From Gryganskiella cystojenkinii (Eukaryota > Mortierellomycota > Mortierellomycetes > Mortierellales > Mortierellaceae), in the NCBI GenBank assembly GCA_015852425.1, contig JAAAIG010000077.1, positions 1 through 64,000 of the forward strand: a stretch of 64,000 nucleotides of DNA, written 5' to 3'. Under the pieces are notes generated by a model. That model was not told where the DNA came from and ran no database searches. It worked only from the letters and a program-made list of their open reading frames with translations. This document shows positions 1-11,390 of this stretch, piece after piece (the first letter of the stretch is position 1; each line of letters begins with the position of its first letter). Position numbers and translations under genes: made by a program.

Positions 1-2096
1 ACCTTCTCGACCTTGTCACCGAGAATCTCCTTGATCTGGGCGCAGAGACCCTCGTAGGACTTCTCCTCGGCCTCACGGGCAGTCTTCTCATCCTCATCCT
101 CCTCGAGCTCGAGACCCTCCTTGGTGACCGAGACGAGCTTCTTGCCATCCCACTCCTTGAGCTGAGTGACGGCGTACTCATCAATGGGGTCAACCATGAA
201 GAGGACCTCGAAGCCCTTCTTCTTCAAGACCTCAATGAAGGGAGAGTTCTCAACGGCGGTGCGAGACTCACCGGTGATGTAGTAGATGTTCTTCTGCTTC
301 TCGGGCATGCGGGTGACATAGTCCTTGAGCGAGGTCATCTCATCAGCAGACTTGGTAGAGTGGTAACGAAGGAGATCGGCGAGCTTGGCACGGTTCTGGG
401 AGTCCTCGTGGATTCCGAGCTTGATGTTCTTGGAGAAGGCCTCGTAGAACTTGGCAAAGTTCTCCTTGTCCTCGGCAATCTCGGCAAACATCTCGAGACA
501 CTTCTTGACGAGGTTCTTGCGGATGACCTTGAGAATCTTGTTCTGCTGCAACATCTCACGGGAGATGTTCAAGGGGAGATCCTCAGAGTCGACGATACCC
601 TTGATGAAGTTGAGCCACTCGGGGATCAAATCCTCGCAGTCATCCATGATGAAGACACGGCGGACGTACAACTTGATGTTGTTGCGCTTCTTCTTTTGCT
701 CAAACATGTCGAAGGGAGCACGGCCAGGAACGAAAAGAATGGCACGGAACTCGAGCTGACCCTCGATGGCAAAGTGCTTGACGGCCATGTGATCACCCCA
801 GTCGTTGGTGAGGGACTTGTAGAAGGCGGCGTATTCATCGTTGGTGATGTCCTCGGGGTTGCGGGTCCAGAGAGGCTTGGTCTTGTTGAGCTCCTCGTTC
901 TCGACAGTCTTCTCCTTAATGGTCTTCTTCTTCTTGTCCTTCTTGTCCTCCTCATCCTCGATTTCCTCGATCTTGGCACCATCCTCCTTGATCTCCTCCT
1001 CCTCATCATCCTCAACCTCCTTCTCGGTCTCCTTCTCGACAGCGAGCTGGATGGGGTAACCGATGAACTCGGAGTGCTTCTTGATGATCTCCTTGATCTT
1101 CTTCTCCTCGAGGTACTCGAGCTGATCCTCCTTCATGAAGAGGCGCATCTCAGTGCCACGGCCGAGAGGGGGGTTGACGGTATCACGGGTGATGGTGAAG
1201 GAACCGCCGGCGGCAGACTCCCAGATGTACTGCTCATCATCGTTGTGCTTGGAGATGACCTGGACACGCTCGGCAACCAAGTAGGCAGAGTAGAAACCGA
1301 CACCGAATTGACCAATCATGGAAATATCAGCACCAGTGGAGAGGGCCTCCATGAAAGCCTTGGTTCCAGACTTGGCGATGGTACCCAAGTTGTTGACAAG
1401 GTCAGCCTTGGTCATACCGATACCGGTATCGCGGAGGATCAAGACGTTGTTGACGCGGTCGGGGGTGATGCGGATGTAGAGCTCCTTCTCCGAGTCGAGC
1501 TTGGAGGGGTCGGTAAGAGCCTCGTAACGGATCTTGTCGAGGGCATCTGTTTGATGATGATTACGAAAATAAGTATAAAAGGAGAGAGAAAAAAAAGGTA
1601 ACAAACAAAAATGGTGAGTGGTCTGCAGATAACGAGTCCATAGTTTGGGATGCCTTGGTCAAGGTAACCTTCACAAGACAAAGAGACACAATAACAAAAT
1701 AGAAAAGAGGAACATACCGGAACAGTTGGAAACCAACTCTCTCAAGAAAACCTCCTTGTTAGAGTAGAAGGTGTTGATGATCAAACTCATCAACTGAGAG
1801 ATCTCAGCCTATTATTGCGCATTAAATGAGTAAAAGTAATGAGAACAGTGTGAGTCAGAGGGATCAATTCACATGAGAAAACCAGTTGGGAACGGATCTA
1901 TGATTTTTTTGTTTGTTGTTCTGTAGGGGGGGAATCCGTTCTGGCTGTGTGTGTTTGTGTTTTTGGGACTGCGCGCGTAAACCAGAAAGTTGAGATTTGC
2001 GAATCTCGCGGCTGTAGATGTCGAAGGGGAAGTTCAGGTCCACATAAAATAATAGAGAAAGTGACGTACCTGGAAGGAAAACGTTTCTTGGGACAT
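1..2096 (-). CDS. HSP90: Heat shock protein 90 (5' part, truncated by window edge)
   Basis: Cytosolic ATP-dependent chaperone that matures kinases, receptors and other client proteins. Exons read on the minus strand are 2096-2070, 1808-1718 and 1546-1, with GT-AG junctions that keep frame. They give about 554 residues starting MSQETFSFQ. The N-terminal GHKL ATPase domain is clear: [15 protein letters not shown] with the catalytic Glu, [25 protein letters not shown], and the lid [15 protein letters not shown]. The charged Glu/Lys linker ([13 protein letters not shown]) and the middle domain follow ([23 protein letters not shown]). The rest of the middle domain, the dimerisation domain and the expected MEEVD tail lie beyond position 1. 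The start is fixed by homology and by the short first exon. Identity is certain; only the 3' end is missing. Confidence 0.97.
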
Positions 2097-2228
2097 GGTG
2101 ACTTGGTTCTTTACTTTCGGGGGGGAGGAAAGGGGTGGAAGGGGAAAAGAAAAAAGATGAGGAAAAAAGTGGGAATTCTTGATGGCACCGTCTTTTTGTA
2201 ACAATTTCGACACAGAACCCCACGACCT

Positions 2229-2242
2229 GAAAGTGAAGCTTC
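2229..2242. promoter_or_regulatory. Candidate heat-shock element upstream of HSP90
   Basis: A GAAgcTTC head-to-head pair at 2235-2242, with another GAA at 2229, lies about 140 bases upstream of the HSP90 start codon. It resembles the nGAAnnTTCn units bound by heat-shock factor. The extra GAA is one base off perfect 5-bp phasing, so only one good dimer is visible. The call rests on position and the partial consensus. Confidence 0.35.
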
Positions 2243-2630
2243 CAGCACTTTCCACAGCCGATTTTTTCTTTTTCTTTCTTTCTTTGTGTTTCCTTTGCTC
2301 TTCATCTGTGTGGCTGAGAATCAATTTTGGCTGGTGGCAAAGCTTTGCGGAGGCTCTCTCACAACGCAAAAAAAAATATGCAAAGTAATTGATCACGTGA
2401 TTGTACACGACAACCTTCTGGTCCTTTGTAGTTTTCAAGGTCTGCGAAGGCAGTGCAAAGAAACGTTCACTACACAAGCAACTAGGGCTGACCGTTGAAA
2501 GTCGAACATCTATTTACAATTTGTAGAATGAGGCAGCATAGACTAATAGAGTGGAGAAAGAGTTGATAAAAAAGATAATGGTACAAGCACACTGAGGAGG
2601 ACTATCCTACAAGGAATGTTCGTTCAAAGC

Positions 2631-2648
2631 GAGAGAGAGAGAGAGAGA
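2631..2648. repeat. (GA)n microsatellite
   Basis: A run of about nine GA units lies just past the 3' end of the small minus-strand ORF. It is a simple repeat in noncoding sequence. Confidence 0.9.
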
Positions 2649-2695
2649 CAGAAATCTTCCCGAACTCTCCCCCAAGACGCTTTTGGTAACGCATA

Positions 2696-3028
2696 CTAGA
2701 AATGACTCTGCGGTTTTTCATGCAGTCCCTCAACATGAACGCCCATCCGGCATAGTACGCACTCGTCCACGCGCTCTTGACCGTCTGTGACATAGACGAC
2801 ATTCAACACCTTCATCTTGAGGTCACCGACGGTGGTTTGACCAGGGACGATCACCTGATCCGATAAGAGAGAGTAATGGACAAAGTTGCCTGGCAGACGG
2901 ACATTGATGCCACGGATCGTCTCGTTCTGGTACTGCAACAAGTAACTGAGGAACGAGGGCGAAGTCAGAGGCAAAGGTGACAACGTTTGCTGCTGCTCTG
3001 GCGAAAAGGCGATCAATTTCGTTGTCAT
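2696..3028 (-). CDS. Small hypothetical protein (110 aa)
   Basis: A single uninterrupted reading frame with start and stop gives 110 residues beginning MTTKLIAFSPEQQQ. The composition is ordinary and not low-complexity. The middle, around GINVRLPGNFVHYSLL, then QVIVPGQTTVGDLKMK and VLNVVYVTDGQERVDECVL, alternates hydrophobic and polar residues as a small beta-rich fold would. A Ten1-like OB fold (telomere-capping CST complex) is conceivable from the VRLPGNF strand and the terminal VHVEGLHE segment, but this is weak pattern matching and not an assignment. It lies between HSP90 and SmF on the same strand as both. A frame this long in moderate-GC DNA could still be chance, though the composition argues for a gene. 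Confidence 0.5.
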   Translation of the reverse strand: MTTKLIAFSPEQQQTLSPLPLTSPSFLSYLLQYQNETIRGINVRLPGNFVHYSLLSDQVIVPGQTTVGDLKMKVLNVVYVTDGQERVDECVLCRMGVHVEGLHEKPQSHF

Positions 3029-3479
3029 GGCGAAGTTATTATTCTAGACGCGGTGGTGGGGTAATATATCCTTTCGAGCGGTAGTCTTGCGGTAGGTATG
3101 CGTGTGTGTGTGTGCGACGGTAGGTATGTGGCGATGAAAGAAGGTTGAAACTGTTTCTTTTTTGAAGCTAATGAGATGGCGCAGGTCGAATTGGGATTTC
3201 GCGTGCTGGGTAACGAGCTGATCCTGTCCAGCAGACTTGCCAAATCTCAAGTGACTGTTGCACGTCACCGAACCTCCGTCAACTGCGGTTAACGTTCTCT
3301 CTCTTCCTCCTACAACAGGCCTTTTCTTTGAGTTTCAATTTGGGGTTCATTTTATTTGAGGAGTGGGTGGCGATCATGGATAGTGAATAAAGGAATAGTA
3401 GAGTACAAGACCACCCTTACTCCTAGTTTGTTTGGGCTTCCTTTTCTTTTTGCAGAAGAAAAGTCCCTTGAGACTTCGA
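3029..3479. other. Intergenic stretch between the small ORF and SmF
   Basis: It holds the 5' flank of the small minus-strand ORF, including a short (GT)n run near 3101-3114, and the 3' flank of SmF. Two short minus-strand frames here have no protein-like composition. No RNA gene was recognised. Confidence 0.6.
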
Positions 3480-4185
3480 TTATTCTTCGTCAATTCCCCG
3501 CACGTACAAGACGTTGTTGCAACGGATCAAGACCTCGCCCAAGGTACCTGCTGACGTTCCATCGACAAATTCCTCTGCGTTGGCGAGCTATGTTAACAAA
3601 ATAAAAAATAAGAATTGGGGTTAGAATGGATCAAATCGCGGTCGCCTATCCAGGATCCTCGTTTCAGTAAAGAACGCGATCTACCGAGTACGTTCAAACG
3701 TTTACCTGCAAGTTCATGTATGAATCAACAGAGACCAAGAATCCCTTGTACTCCTGTCCCCACTTTAGCTTGACCATGACGGCCTTTCCTGTGAGGTCGT
3801 TCAAGAATGGCTTTGGGTTGACGGGTACGAACTATGAAAAGAAGATTCGAGAGATATGGCACCTGTCGTTAGTTTGACTGTCTCCAAAGAAAATACAGGG
3901 GCTTTTGTCCGCAGGTTCTCGAAGTGGCAGTCCTCTGCCTGTTGAAACCTCGCTCAATGTTCATGATAGCAAGACTCTTTGATTGTCGGTTCTTTCCCTG
4001 AGTTGGATAGCATCGCCCTCCTGTTGCCACCATTTGACCTCGGGTCGAGTAACCAAAACTTGGAAAGGGCATTGGTCCCGTGAATTCTAGAGGTCGATGG
4101 CGATTCCATGGTAGTGGCCGATGTCCGTTTATATAGGTGTTGATAACAGACGATCCGCAGAGCAACCAACACTTACGGAGGACAT
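3480..4185 (-). CDS. SMX3: Small nuclear ribonucleoprotein F (SmF)
   Basis: Core Sm protein of the heptameric ring on U1, U2, U4 and U5 snRNAs in the nuclear spliceosome. Three exons on the minus strand, 4185-4177, 3831-3706 and 3587-3480, splice in frame to an 80-residue protein, the usual SmF size. It reads MSS, then [31 protein letters not shown] (Sm1 motif), [16 protein letters not shown] and the Sm2 segment [15 protein letters not shown]. The first exon encodes only three residues and is followed by a 345-nt intron, so a plain ORF scan misses the gene. It starts 256 nt from the divergent TAF8 start and probably shares a promoter with it. The family match is unmistakable. Confidence 0.95.
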
Positions 4186-4441
4186 GATTCGAATATGGTG
4201 TGTGAGGTTGGACTGAAAACGATCGTTTCATGCAAAAGAGTACAGCTTTGAACACTCCACAAAATGTCAAGGACACGTCACCGTATTATTTTTGGTATTC
4301 AATTTTACCTTTCATTCAACTTCGCACATCTCTACTTTTTCTACCACGAGACAAAGCAACCCAAATTGAAAGCAAACCCATTGCAGCAACCACATCAGCG
4401 CAACGAAAGAGACAGGAAGAACAGGATACAAGAAAATAGCG
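4186..4441. promoter_or_regulatory. Shared divergent promoter SmF / TAF8
   Basis: The 256 nt between the oppositely oriented SmF and TAF8 start codons must hold both promoters and both 5' leaders. No clear TATA box was picked out. The role is inferred from geometry. Confidence 0.5.
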
Positions 4442-5984
4442 ATGTCGGACATCATTGCCACCATACCACTGGCTTCGTCAACCACCGGTACTTTCGCAAA
4501 CAACAGCGCCACTTCCGGTAGCAGTAACAAGTCCCGCCCACAACTGGCTCGCTCACAAAGTTCCAACCGAAGCTTCCATCAACAACGGTCCACCTCCTCG
4601 CGACAGGCAAAAGCACCAACACACACCATGGATGCTGCTACGGCAGAGGCGACATGCAAGAAGCTCGTCGCTGTGCTTGCACTCGATGCTGGATTTGAAG
4701 GCATTAATGCCTCTGCATTGGAGTCCCTGACTCGCGTCTTCGAAAATTGTATGTCCATGTAGAAACAATCCACACTCGACTTGCCACCACCGTCTACCCG
4801 TCTTGCTGACGGCACAACTCCTTTATTTCCATGTCTCTTATAGATACCCAACAAATGTACTCTATCGCGCACTCCTTTGCCGAACTCGCAGGACGGACTC
4901 AGCCCAACATCCATGATCTCCAACAAGCTTTCACGGACATGAATTTGAACCCAGAGAGTCTGGAGTCCTATGTCAGGAAGGCGTCGTACTCAAGTATGTG
5001 TTTCATGGAGTAACGCGACACAGTTTCATTCGACTATGGCTCCTTCACGGTATCTGCGGTATTCAGCATAACTGCTGCTTCAACATTTTTACTGACCTAT
5101 TTTTTCTTTCCTGATTACGATATTAGAAACACCACTTCTTCGAGGACCTTTGCAAGAGACGATTGCGAAAACACAAACAAAGAAGGAGAAAAAGACTGTT
5201 CTCCTGGATTCGGACATTGAAGACAACTCGGACAGTGAAGATGAAGACGAGAAGGAGACCCCAGGAGCCACCAAAGTCACAGCGCGGACCATCGTACCAG
5301 ATCATTTGCCACCCTTCCCAAGCAAACATTCTTACAAACAGACTCCTGTAAGCCCTTTGCAGTTTTATAGTCAAATATCTCTGGCAACTTTATTTTGTCG
5401 ACATTTTATTTTAATCACGTATCAACTCCCCTTCTGCTGCTACCTATCAATAGCTCTTTGTGAAGCGTCCAACGGACCCACAAGCAATTCGGGAACTTAA
5501 CGCAGAACAATCACGGCTCGTGGAGACCAATTTGAAACGACTGATGGCCGCCGAGAACAAGGTCGCGATGGCAGCGCATAAGGATACATTGCAACAGGGT
5601 GATATCCCCGTCACAGACCTACTCACGACCATCAAGGACGAGTATTCTGAAGAATCGCAAGAATCACGGGATTTGAGGGATATGAGGGCTCGGACGAAAT
5701 TGGAGGTCCTGCCGGTGGTCAACTATGAGTACGCAAAACGTCAACAATCCTCTGCCTCGACATCATTATCAAAAGAGCCAGGCTCCAAGGACAATAACGA
5801 AGATAGTCTGGAGGCTGCTCAGGACGGACAAAGCAAGGCCGAGTGGCGCAAAGAACGGCGGCGGTTGCGCAAGGAGAATAAGATCCTGGAGGAGATGGAG
5901 CAGAACAACGGCACCCATAAGCGGATACGGTCTGACACGAGTCAGGGTCGTTCACTGCTGAGCATGGACATGGATCGGCAATAA
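4442..5984 (+). CDS. TAF8: TFIID subunit TAF8
   Basis: Histone-fold subunit of general transcription factor TFIID, expected to pair with TAF10 in the nucleus. Four exons (4442-4748, 4844-4993, 5127-5347, 5454-5984) splice in phase to 402 residues. After a Ser/Gln-rich N-terminus (about 1-60) comes the bromodomain-associated histone fold, from ATCKKLVAVLALDAGFEGIN across the first intron to SFAELAGRTQPNIHDLQQAF. The diagnostic TAF8 C-terminal box follows as PDHLPPFPSKHSYKQTP with LFVKRP. The last exon is a charged coiled region rich in Glu, Arg and Lys. An acidic DSDIEDNSDSEDEDE patch separates the fold from the box. The gene is convergent with the kinase gene, with only 105 nt between stops. 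Confidence 0.93.
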
Positions 5985-6089
5985 ACAAACATTTTGCGTC
6001 ATTTTTTGCAATACAAAAAGCAACAACATCGGCCTTGGTATTTCGGAGTGTTTATAATACAACGTGAAAGGTTATGTACCAATACTAAG

Positions 6090-9000
6090 CTATACGGCCA
6101 CGGGAGGTGCCTGTTGCTGTCTCATGAGTTGCTCCTGGTATTCGATTGTGCTCCGTGGTGGCGCGACAGGATTGTGCTTTGCACGACGATTCAACAACGT
6201 GGCTTGGTTCATGTTGAGCTCGAACGCTGCGCCTGCACGTCTTCTTCGACTATTACTTACGGTGGAACTCGCCATGGAGTTCATGGTTGAGGCCGAGGTA
6301 CTGGAGCTGATAGAATGGTGGTGGTCATTGTTGGTCACCATGTGGTGAGCGGGTATAGCATGACCGGCCAGTTGCTGTTGTCTTAGGTAGGCCTGATGCT
6401 TCTGAGCTGCCATCTTTTCCTGAGCACGTTCGTATTCTTGCCTTTGACGGAACAAGAGCGCATCCCGGTCTTGAGGAGCGACGGCAGCCCTGACATTGTT
6501 GTTAATATGAACGTTACCCATCTTGTGGGTCATCTGATCCTCCTCGCTCATGGCCGACCCTGAGGAGGCATCCGACATGTGGCCGTCCTCGATCTCTTCG
6601 TCTTCCTCGTTCAACTGGGTCATGAATGCCTGTCGTTGACGTGCCTCACCGGGTTGGAATGCTCCTTGCTGCTGTTGCTGTTGCTGCTGTTGGTTGCCGT
6701 AACGACGACGAGTCTCTTCTTCCATACGATGGACAGCGTTCGAAATATCAAAAACCTCTCGCAAGCCGACGCCAGGTGACAAAGGATTCTCGGCTCTACG
6801 CCTGTACGGTGTTCTGGGCACACCATAATCTGGTGTCATTGCAGCCACATTAGCGAGGTGCTTGTTCTCGGCAAACGCAGGCAGAGCTGGAGGAAAAGGT
6901 GAAGCAACAGAAATCTCAGGGGCACCGCTGGTCAAGGCATCAGAATCACGCGAGTACATGGAGAGATCACCACCGGCGAGGACCCAGGGATGGGCCAAAA
7001 ACTGGTCAATCGTATAACGTTGGTTAGGATCGACGCAGAGAAGATGAGTAATCAAGTCCTTGACTAAAAAACAAAGAGATCGTAAGAAAGAATTTAGTCA
7101 CTCGTACGACACGACAAACATCTAAAATCCCGAAAAGTGGGGGTGGGAAAGAGGAGGGGGGACTTGAAAAGACTCACCATCTGTCGAGATCTCGTCCCAC
7201 CAAGGACTCAAGAAAGTGTATTGCCCTTGGGCGACCTTCTCTGTTAAAGCCTGGATACTCTCGTCATAGAAAGGAGGGAACCCGCAGAGAAGGGTATAAA
7301 GCACGCAGCCCATAGCCCACATATCAACTGATTTCGAATATCGTTCATCCTTAACAATTTCTGGGGCTGTGTAACCAACGGTTCCACAAGGGGTCATAGT
7401 CTGAGCATCCCAAACGACTTTTGAAAGACCAAAATCTGCAATCTTGACACGACCGATACCACCACCTCCGACACCTGGTTGGAAAATTCCTTCGTCCTCT
7501 TTGTCTTCCTCGTCCGAGGGTTTGTAGCCTGGTGGGGAAGGGATAATTGGGATCGGTTCAAAGAGAATATTTTCCGGTTTGATATCCCTGTGGACGACAC
7601 CCCTTTCCTCGTGCAGGTAACGAATCGCCTGAGCGACCTGGACGATCACATGTCGGGTGAGTTCCTCTGAAAAGTAGGTGAGTTTGACAATCCTGTGAAA
7701 GAGTTCTCCTCCAGGGGCGAGTTCGAGGACGAGGTAGTAATGTTCGTCCGATTCCGAGAACTCGTGCAATTCGACGATTCCGGGGTGTTTCAACTGTCGC
7801 ATGATCTGGACTTCCTTTAGGATGTTGGCGCGCTATTTCGGGTCAACGGGGAAAAGTATGGTGTAAGTGTGCGCGTCTGGAACATTGTGTCTATGGGATT
7901 ATATTTCAACGCACATGGACTCGCAGCTGCACGAGTATCGCATGCAAGAAACGAAACAAACAAAAGATCCTTACTTCGGTGACGCGGGGTTTCTTTTTCA
8001 TATCCTTGTGAAGATGCTTGTTCTAAAATGAAATGTTGCGCGAGGAAAAAGCGGGAAAGGGAAAATTTTAAAAAACCGATCGGCAGCAAGGTCTCTTCCA
8101 CATTTTTTTTGGTTGCAGTCAATTGGCATGTGAAAGACATTGAAAAAAATCGATAAAATCCATACTTGGTGGGCATTGATGTCATATTTGCGAACAATCT
8201 TGACAGCGACCAGGTTTCCAGTCTTGGAGTCGCGAGCCTTGTAGACATTACTGAATGCGCCACTACGAGGTAGAAGATAAAAAGGTCCAAAAAGAAAGTT
8301 AGAATAAAAGAGATGCCCCTATGAGCACAGGCCACGCGACGGACTGTCCTTGGTAATAAAGGACAGAGTGACTAGCACGCATTTTTCATCTCAACGGCAT
8401 CATAAGATGCCTATTTAGACCCAATTTGTCTTTCGGGCACAAAAAAAAGGAAAAGTGGTTGCTTTGGAATAAGCTTTGCTTCACAGTGATTTCAAGATGA
8501 CGGGAACAGGGTCACCGAGGCGTAAGCTCCTCTTTCTAAATCACCGCCATGACGACATCATTTTGTCATGAACTTTATGATGAGCAAAGACCAAAGTGAA
8601 CAAAAAAAGGAGGAGATAGCGATGGAGAGACCGTCTTTCAGCAGCTGTTCGTTCTCTCTCCTCTCCGTCTCCGTTCAACAGCGCATCGATCGAGGAGACG
8701 GAAAACAATGGAAGAGGAGCGAGAGAGAGGGAGGGGAATGAATCACCGTCTTCTAGAGTCTTGATTGCTCACGTTCGCTCTCACCGTCCATCCGTCCACT
8801 TGTTTTTTTTTTTTTTATTTGCTGCAGCTTCCTTTCTTTTTTTTCGATTCTGCATGCCTGGACAAACGCTGCACGAACCCTTTTTTTCTTTCTTTTTTTC
8901 CTTTGGGAACCTGCGCCACGTCTCTTTTTCATCCTTCCCCTCTCTTTCCTTCTCGTTAAAAAAGCCGCATACACGCACGACGAAGGATCGGAAAAACCAG

Positions 9001-9710
9001 AAATAAAGAAAAAAAAAAAGCTCAACGCACACACACCAATTGCACCGATCAGCACAAAATACTATGAAGGAAACTTACTCTCCCATCTTCTCAATGAGTG
9101 TGTATCGTTCCAGGCCCGCGTAGTGGGGTAGTCTGCTCCGCTGTTCGTTTTCTTCTGCGATCATCCTCGAGGCCGCCTCGGTGTTGTTGTTGTGACCAAA
9201 TCCGGTAGCGTTATTATTAGTGGTCTTTGCGGCGGCGGTGCCGTTACTGAAACTGGTCGTATTCTGAGCAACGTGTTGTTGTGACTGATGATTTCTAGTG
9301 GTGCTCTGGTCCTTCCCCGAGGCCGGTGGAGTGTCAGGTGGGGTCGCCACGGAGGCGGTGACGGCAAAGTGTTGAACCGAGGGGACACCAACATGACCCA
9401 CAACGACGGGGTGTTCAGTCGTTGGTGTATCCATAGGGCTATCGTGATCGTAGTTTTGTTGGTTGTGATAGTGCTGGTCCTCGTTGCCGTCGATTTTCAC
9501 AGCGGTCGCGTACATGGCTGTTGCAGTTCCTGTTGCTGTTGATGCTGAATTGGACTTTGAGGAGGAAGAAGAGGCTTGAGGGGAAGGAGAGTGGTGGTGG
9601 TGGGTGGAGCGATGAGGTTGCTGAGGGTGTTGAGGTTCGCGTGCGTGGTGTCTTTGTTTCTTGCTGCCGTGTCTGATAAAGTTCTTCAACTGCGAGAGTA
9701 GAGGAGCCAT
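6090..9710 (-). CDS. CAMK-family Ser/Thr kinase, Rck2/Srk1-like (MAPK-activated)
   Basis: Predicted stress-pathway kinase acting downstream of a Hog1/Sty1-type MAP kinase. Five exons on the minus strand (9710-9079, 8262-8166, 8022-7975, 7832-7178, 7063-6090) encode 801 residues. Residues 1 to about 200 are disordered, rich in His, Ser, Gln and Asn. The kinase domain then runs from RYTLIEKMGDGAFSNVYKAR through VAVKIVRK (ATP lysine), VHRDIKPENILFEP, KIADFGLSK and CGTVGYTAPEIVKDERYSKS to DPNQRYTIDQFLAHPWV. An insert after the catalytic loop (PIPIIPSPPGYKPSDEEDKE) is a hallmark of the Rck2/Srk1 branch. The C-terminal tail carries a polyglutamine run and FELNMNQATLLNRRAKH, resembling the regulatory tail of Srk1. 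Intron 1 is long (816 nt). The start was chosen as the first Met after the upstream CT/GA-rich leader. Subfamily assignment is likely but not certain. Confidence 0.9.
6663..6692. repeat. CAG-type trinucleotide repeat encoding polyglutamine
   Basis: On the minus strand this is a mixed CAG/CAA run within the last exon of the kinase gene, encoding about nine glutamines. Such a run can vary in length between strains. Confidence 0.85.
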
Positions 9711-11390
9711 CTGCCAACAAGAGGAGGAGGAAATAGAGAGAGACGAGGGCGGGTTCAGGCAGTAAAGGATAAAGAATGAAATGGGACTGGTGGTGAATGA
9801 AAAGAAAGAAAGAAGGGAAAAGTGAAGTTGCAGAAGAAAGAGAGCAAGAAAAGAAGGAAATAGAAAAGATGGAAAAAGGTTCAAAGAAGGACGCCGTGTC
9901 ACAATTATTATTTTTTTTTTGGCAGGGAGGGTTGATTCTTGGTTGAATGACGGGGCGTTGACTTTTTTTCTTCCCACAGGTCCTCTATCGGTTTCTGAAC
10001 CTGCGGGATATGAACAGAGTTGGTAGACGACCTTTGAAAATCATTATAGGCCCTCGGACTCATTTTTTGTTCCATTGCATTCTCTCATTCAAGCATGCTA
10101 ATGAGCTCAGTCAGTCAAGCACGTTTCGTTATCAAACATAAACCACCCTAAGACACGATGATGTTGAGAAACGATGACAGTTGGACGTAACACCTCCCCA
10201 ATCTAAAAGACTTTGTATCAACTCAAAACGTGAGCCAAGAACAATTATGACGACAAGTTGACTTTTGGAGTGTCTAACCCCTTCTCCCTTGTCTTTCTTC
10301 TTCCTCCCTTTCGTTCTTGGTTCGCAATTGAAAAAGATGACCGCATGCACTTTTGTGTTTTGTCAGCGTTGTCGCTCTTTTGTAGATTGTTTCTCTCCCA
10401 ATCCCCCCTCTTTCGCGTTTGACCTTTTCTTGACGTCGTCAGAAATAAACTTGTTTGCCTCAGGGCGATTGGTGTCCCACAGGGCAGCAAACCAAGCAAC
10501 CACGGTGAAAAAAGAAACCGTACCAACCAACAGGAGAGGTAGAACGAAGGAGGGAGCCCTTTGATCAAGCTTGTGAAAAAAGCATCTCGTCACCAACAAC
10601 GACAACGACAACAACAACGGTCACATCATCGATGTCACTTAGCTCGCTGTTGTACATTGCGAGTGAACTAGTTACTGAATGTGATGATTGTGGTGGTCGC
10701 GCTTGTTTGGGTACACGGTCGAACAAGATAGCGAAACAGCGTCAGATCGCCACCAATTTCTGTCGTCAGTTTTCTAATCAACTCAAGGATCCTAGGTGGA
10801 TGTGGAGAGAAGGTAGGACGAAGAAAGACTGAAGAAGCAGGCAAGAAGGAGAAAGCAGAGAGTCACAAAGTTGTTTGACTGCTTTGGAACCAGCAGTGCA
10901 CAACCGACAGTAACCCGAAGTGTGAAGAGATACATTTTTTTTCACATGGTCGGTCGATCGATCGTCTCGTTCTCTCCAGATTCTCTGTCTTGTTGTTGTC
11001 CGTGCCAAGCAACACAATCAGACAGAAGAATAGCTCGCTTGCCCTCAAAATACTCCCAACAGCGACCCGACAGAATTTCCCCCCCAAGATCGGCTCTGCG
11101 CTCCACTTTTTTGCACGGCACAGGACACACACGAACCCTTTTATGGGTGCTTTGATGGGGGAGAAAGTGAACCTTCTTTTTTCAAAGTAGCTCGGCTTGT
11201 GCGAGTTTCTTGTTACTTTTTGAACATTTTTTTCTTTAAAAGAAGAGGAGTCATTTCATTGACTTTGTTCATTCATCTCATCCCCATCCTCATTTCTTCT
11301 CATTCCTTGAGACTCGCCTCGCCAATTTTTTTTTTCTTTATTCCTTTTTTTACTTTTTCTCTTTCCTCATAAAACCGACACGCCACCAAA
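9711..11390. promoter_or_regulatory. Divergent intergenic region, kinase / acyl-CoA oxidase
   Basis: This 1.68-kb interval separates two divergent genes and must contain both promoters. It has GA/CT-biased tracts next to each start, a short ACAACGACAACGACAACAAC repeat near 10591-10616, and a strong T/C-rich leader at 11210-11390 ahead of the oxidase. Several 60-110-codon frames on both strands look like chance products of biased composition. No RNA gene or coding exon could be supported. Confidence 0.6.

Noticed and set aside
360..1601. 413-codon plus-strand frame opposite HSP90
   Set aside because: It is antisense to a highly expressed, codon-biased gene, rich in Leu/Val/Asp from complementary codons, and matches no fold.
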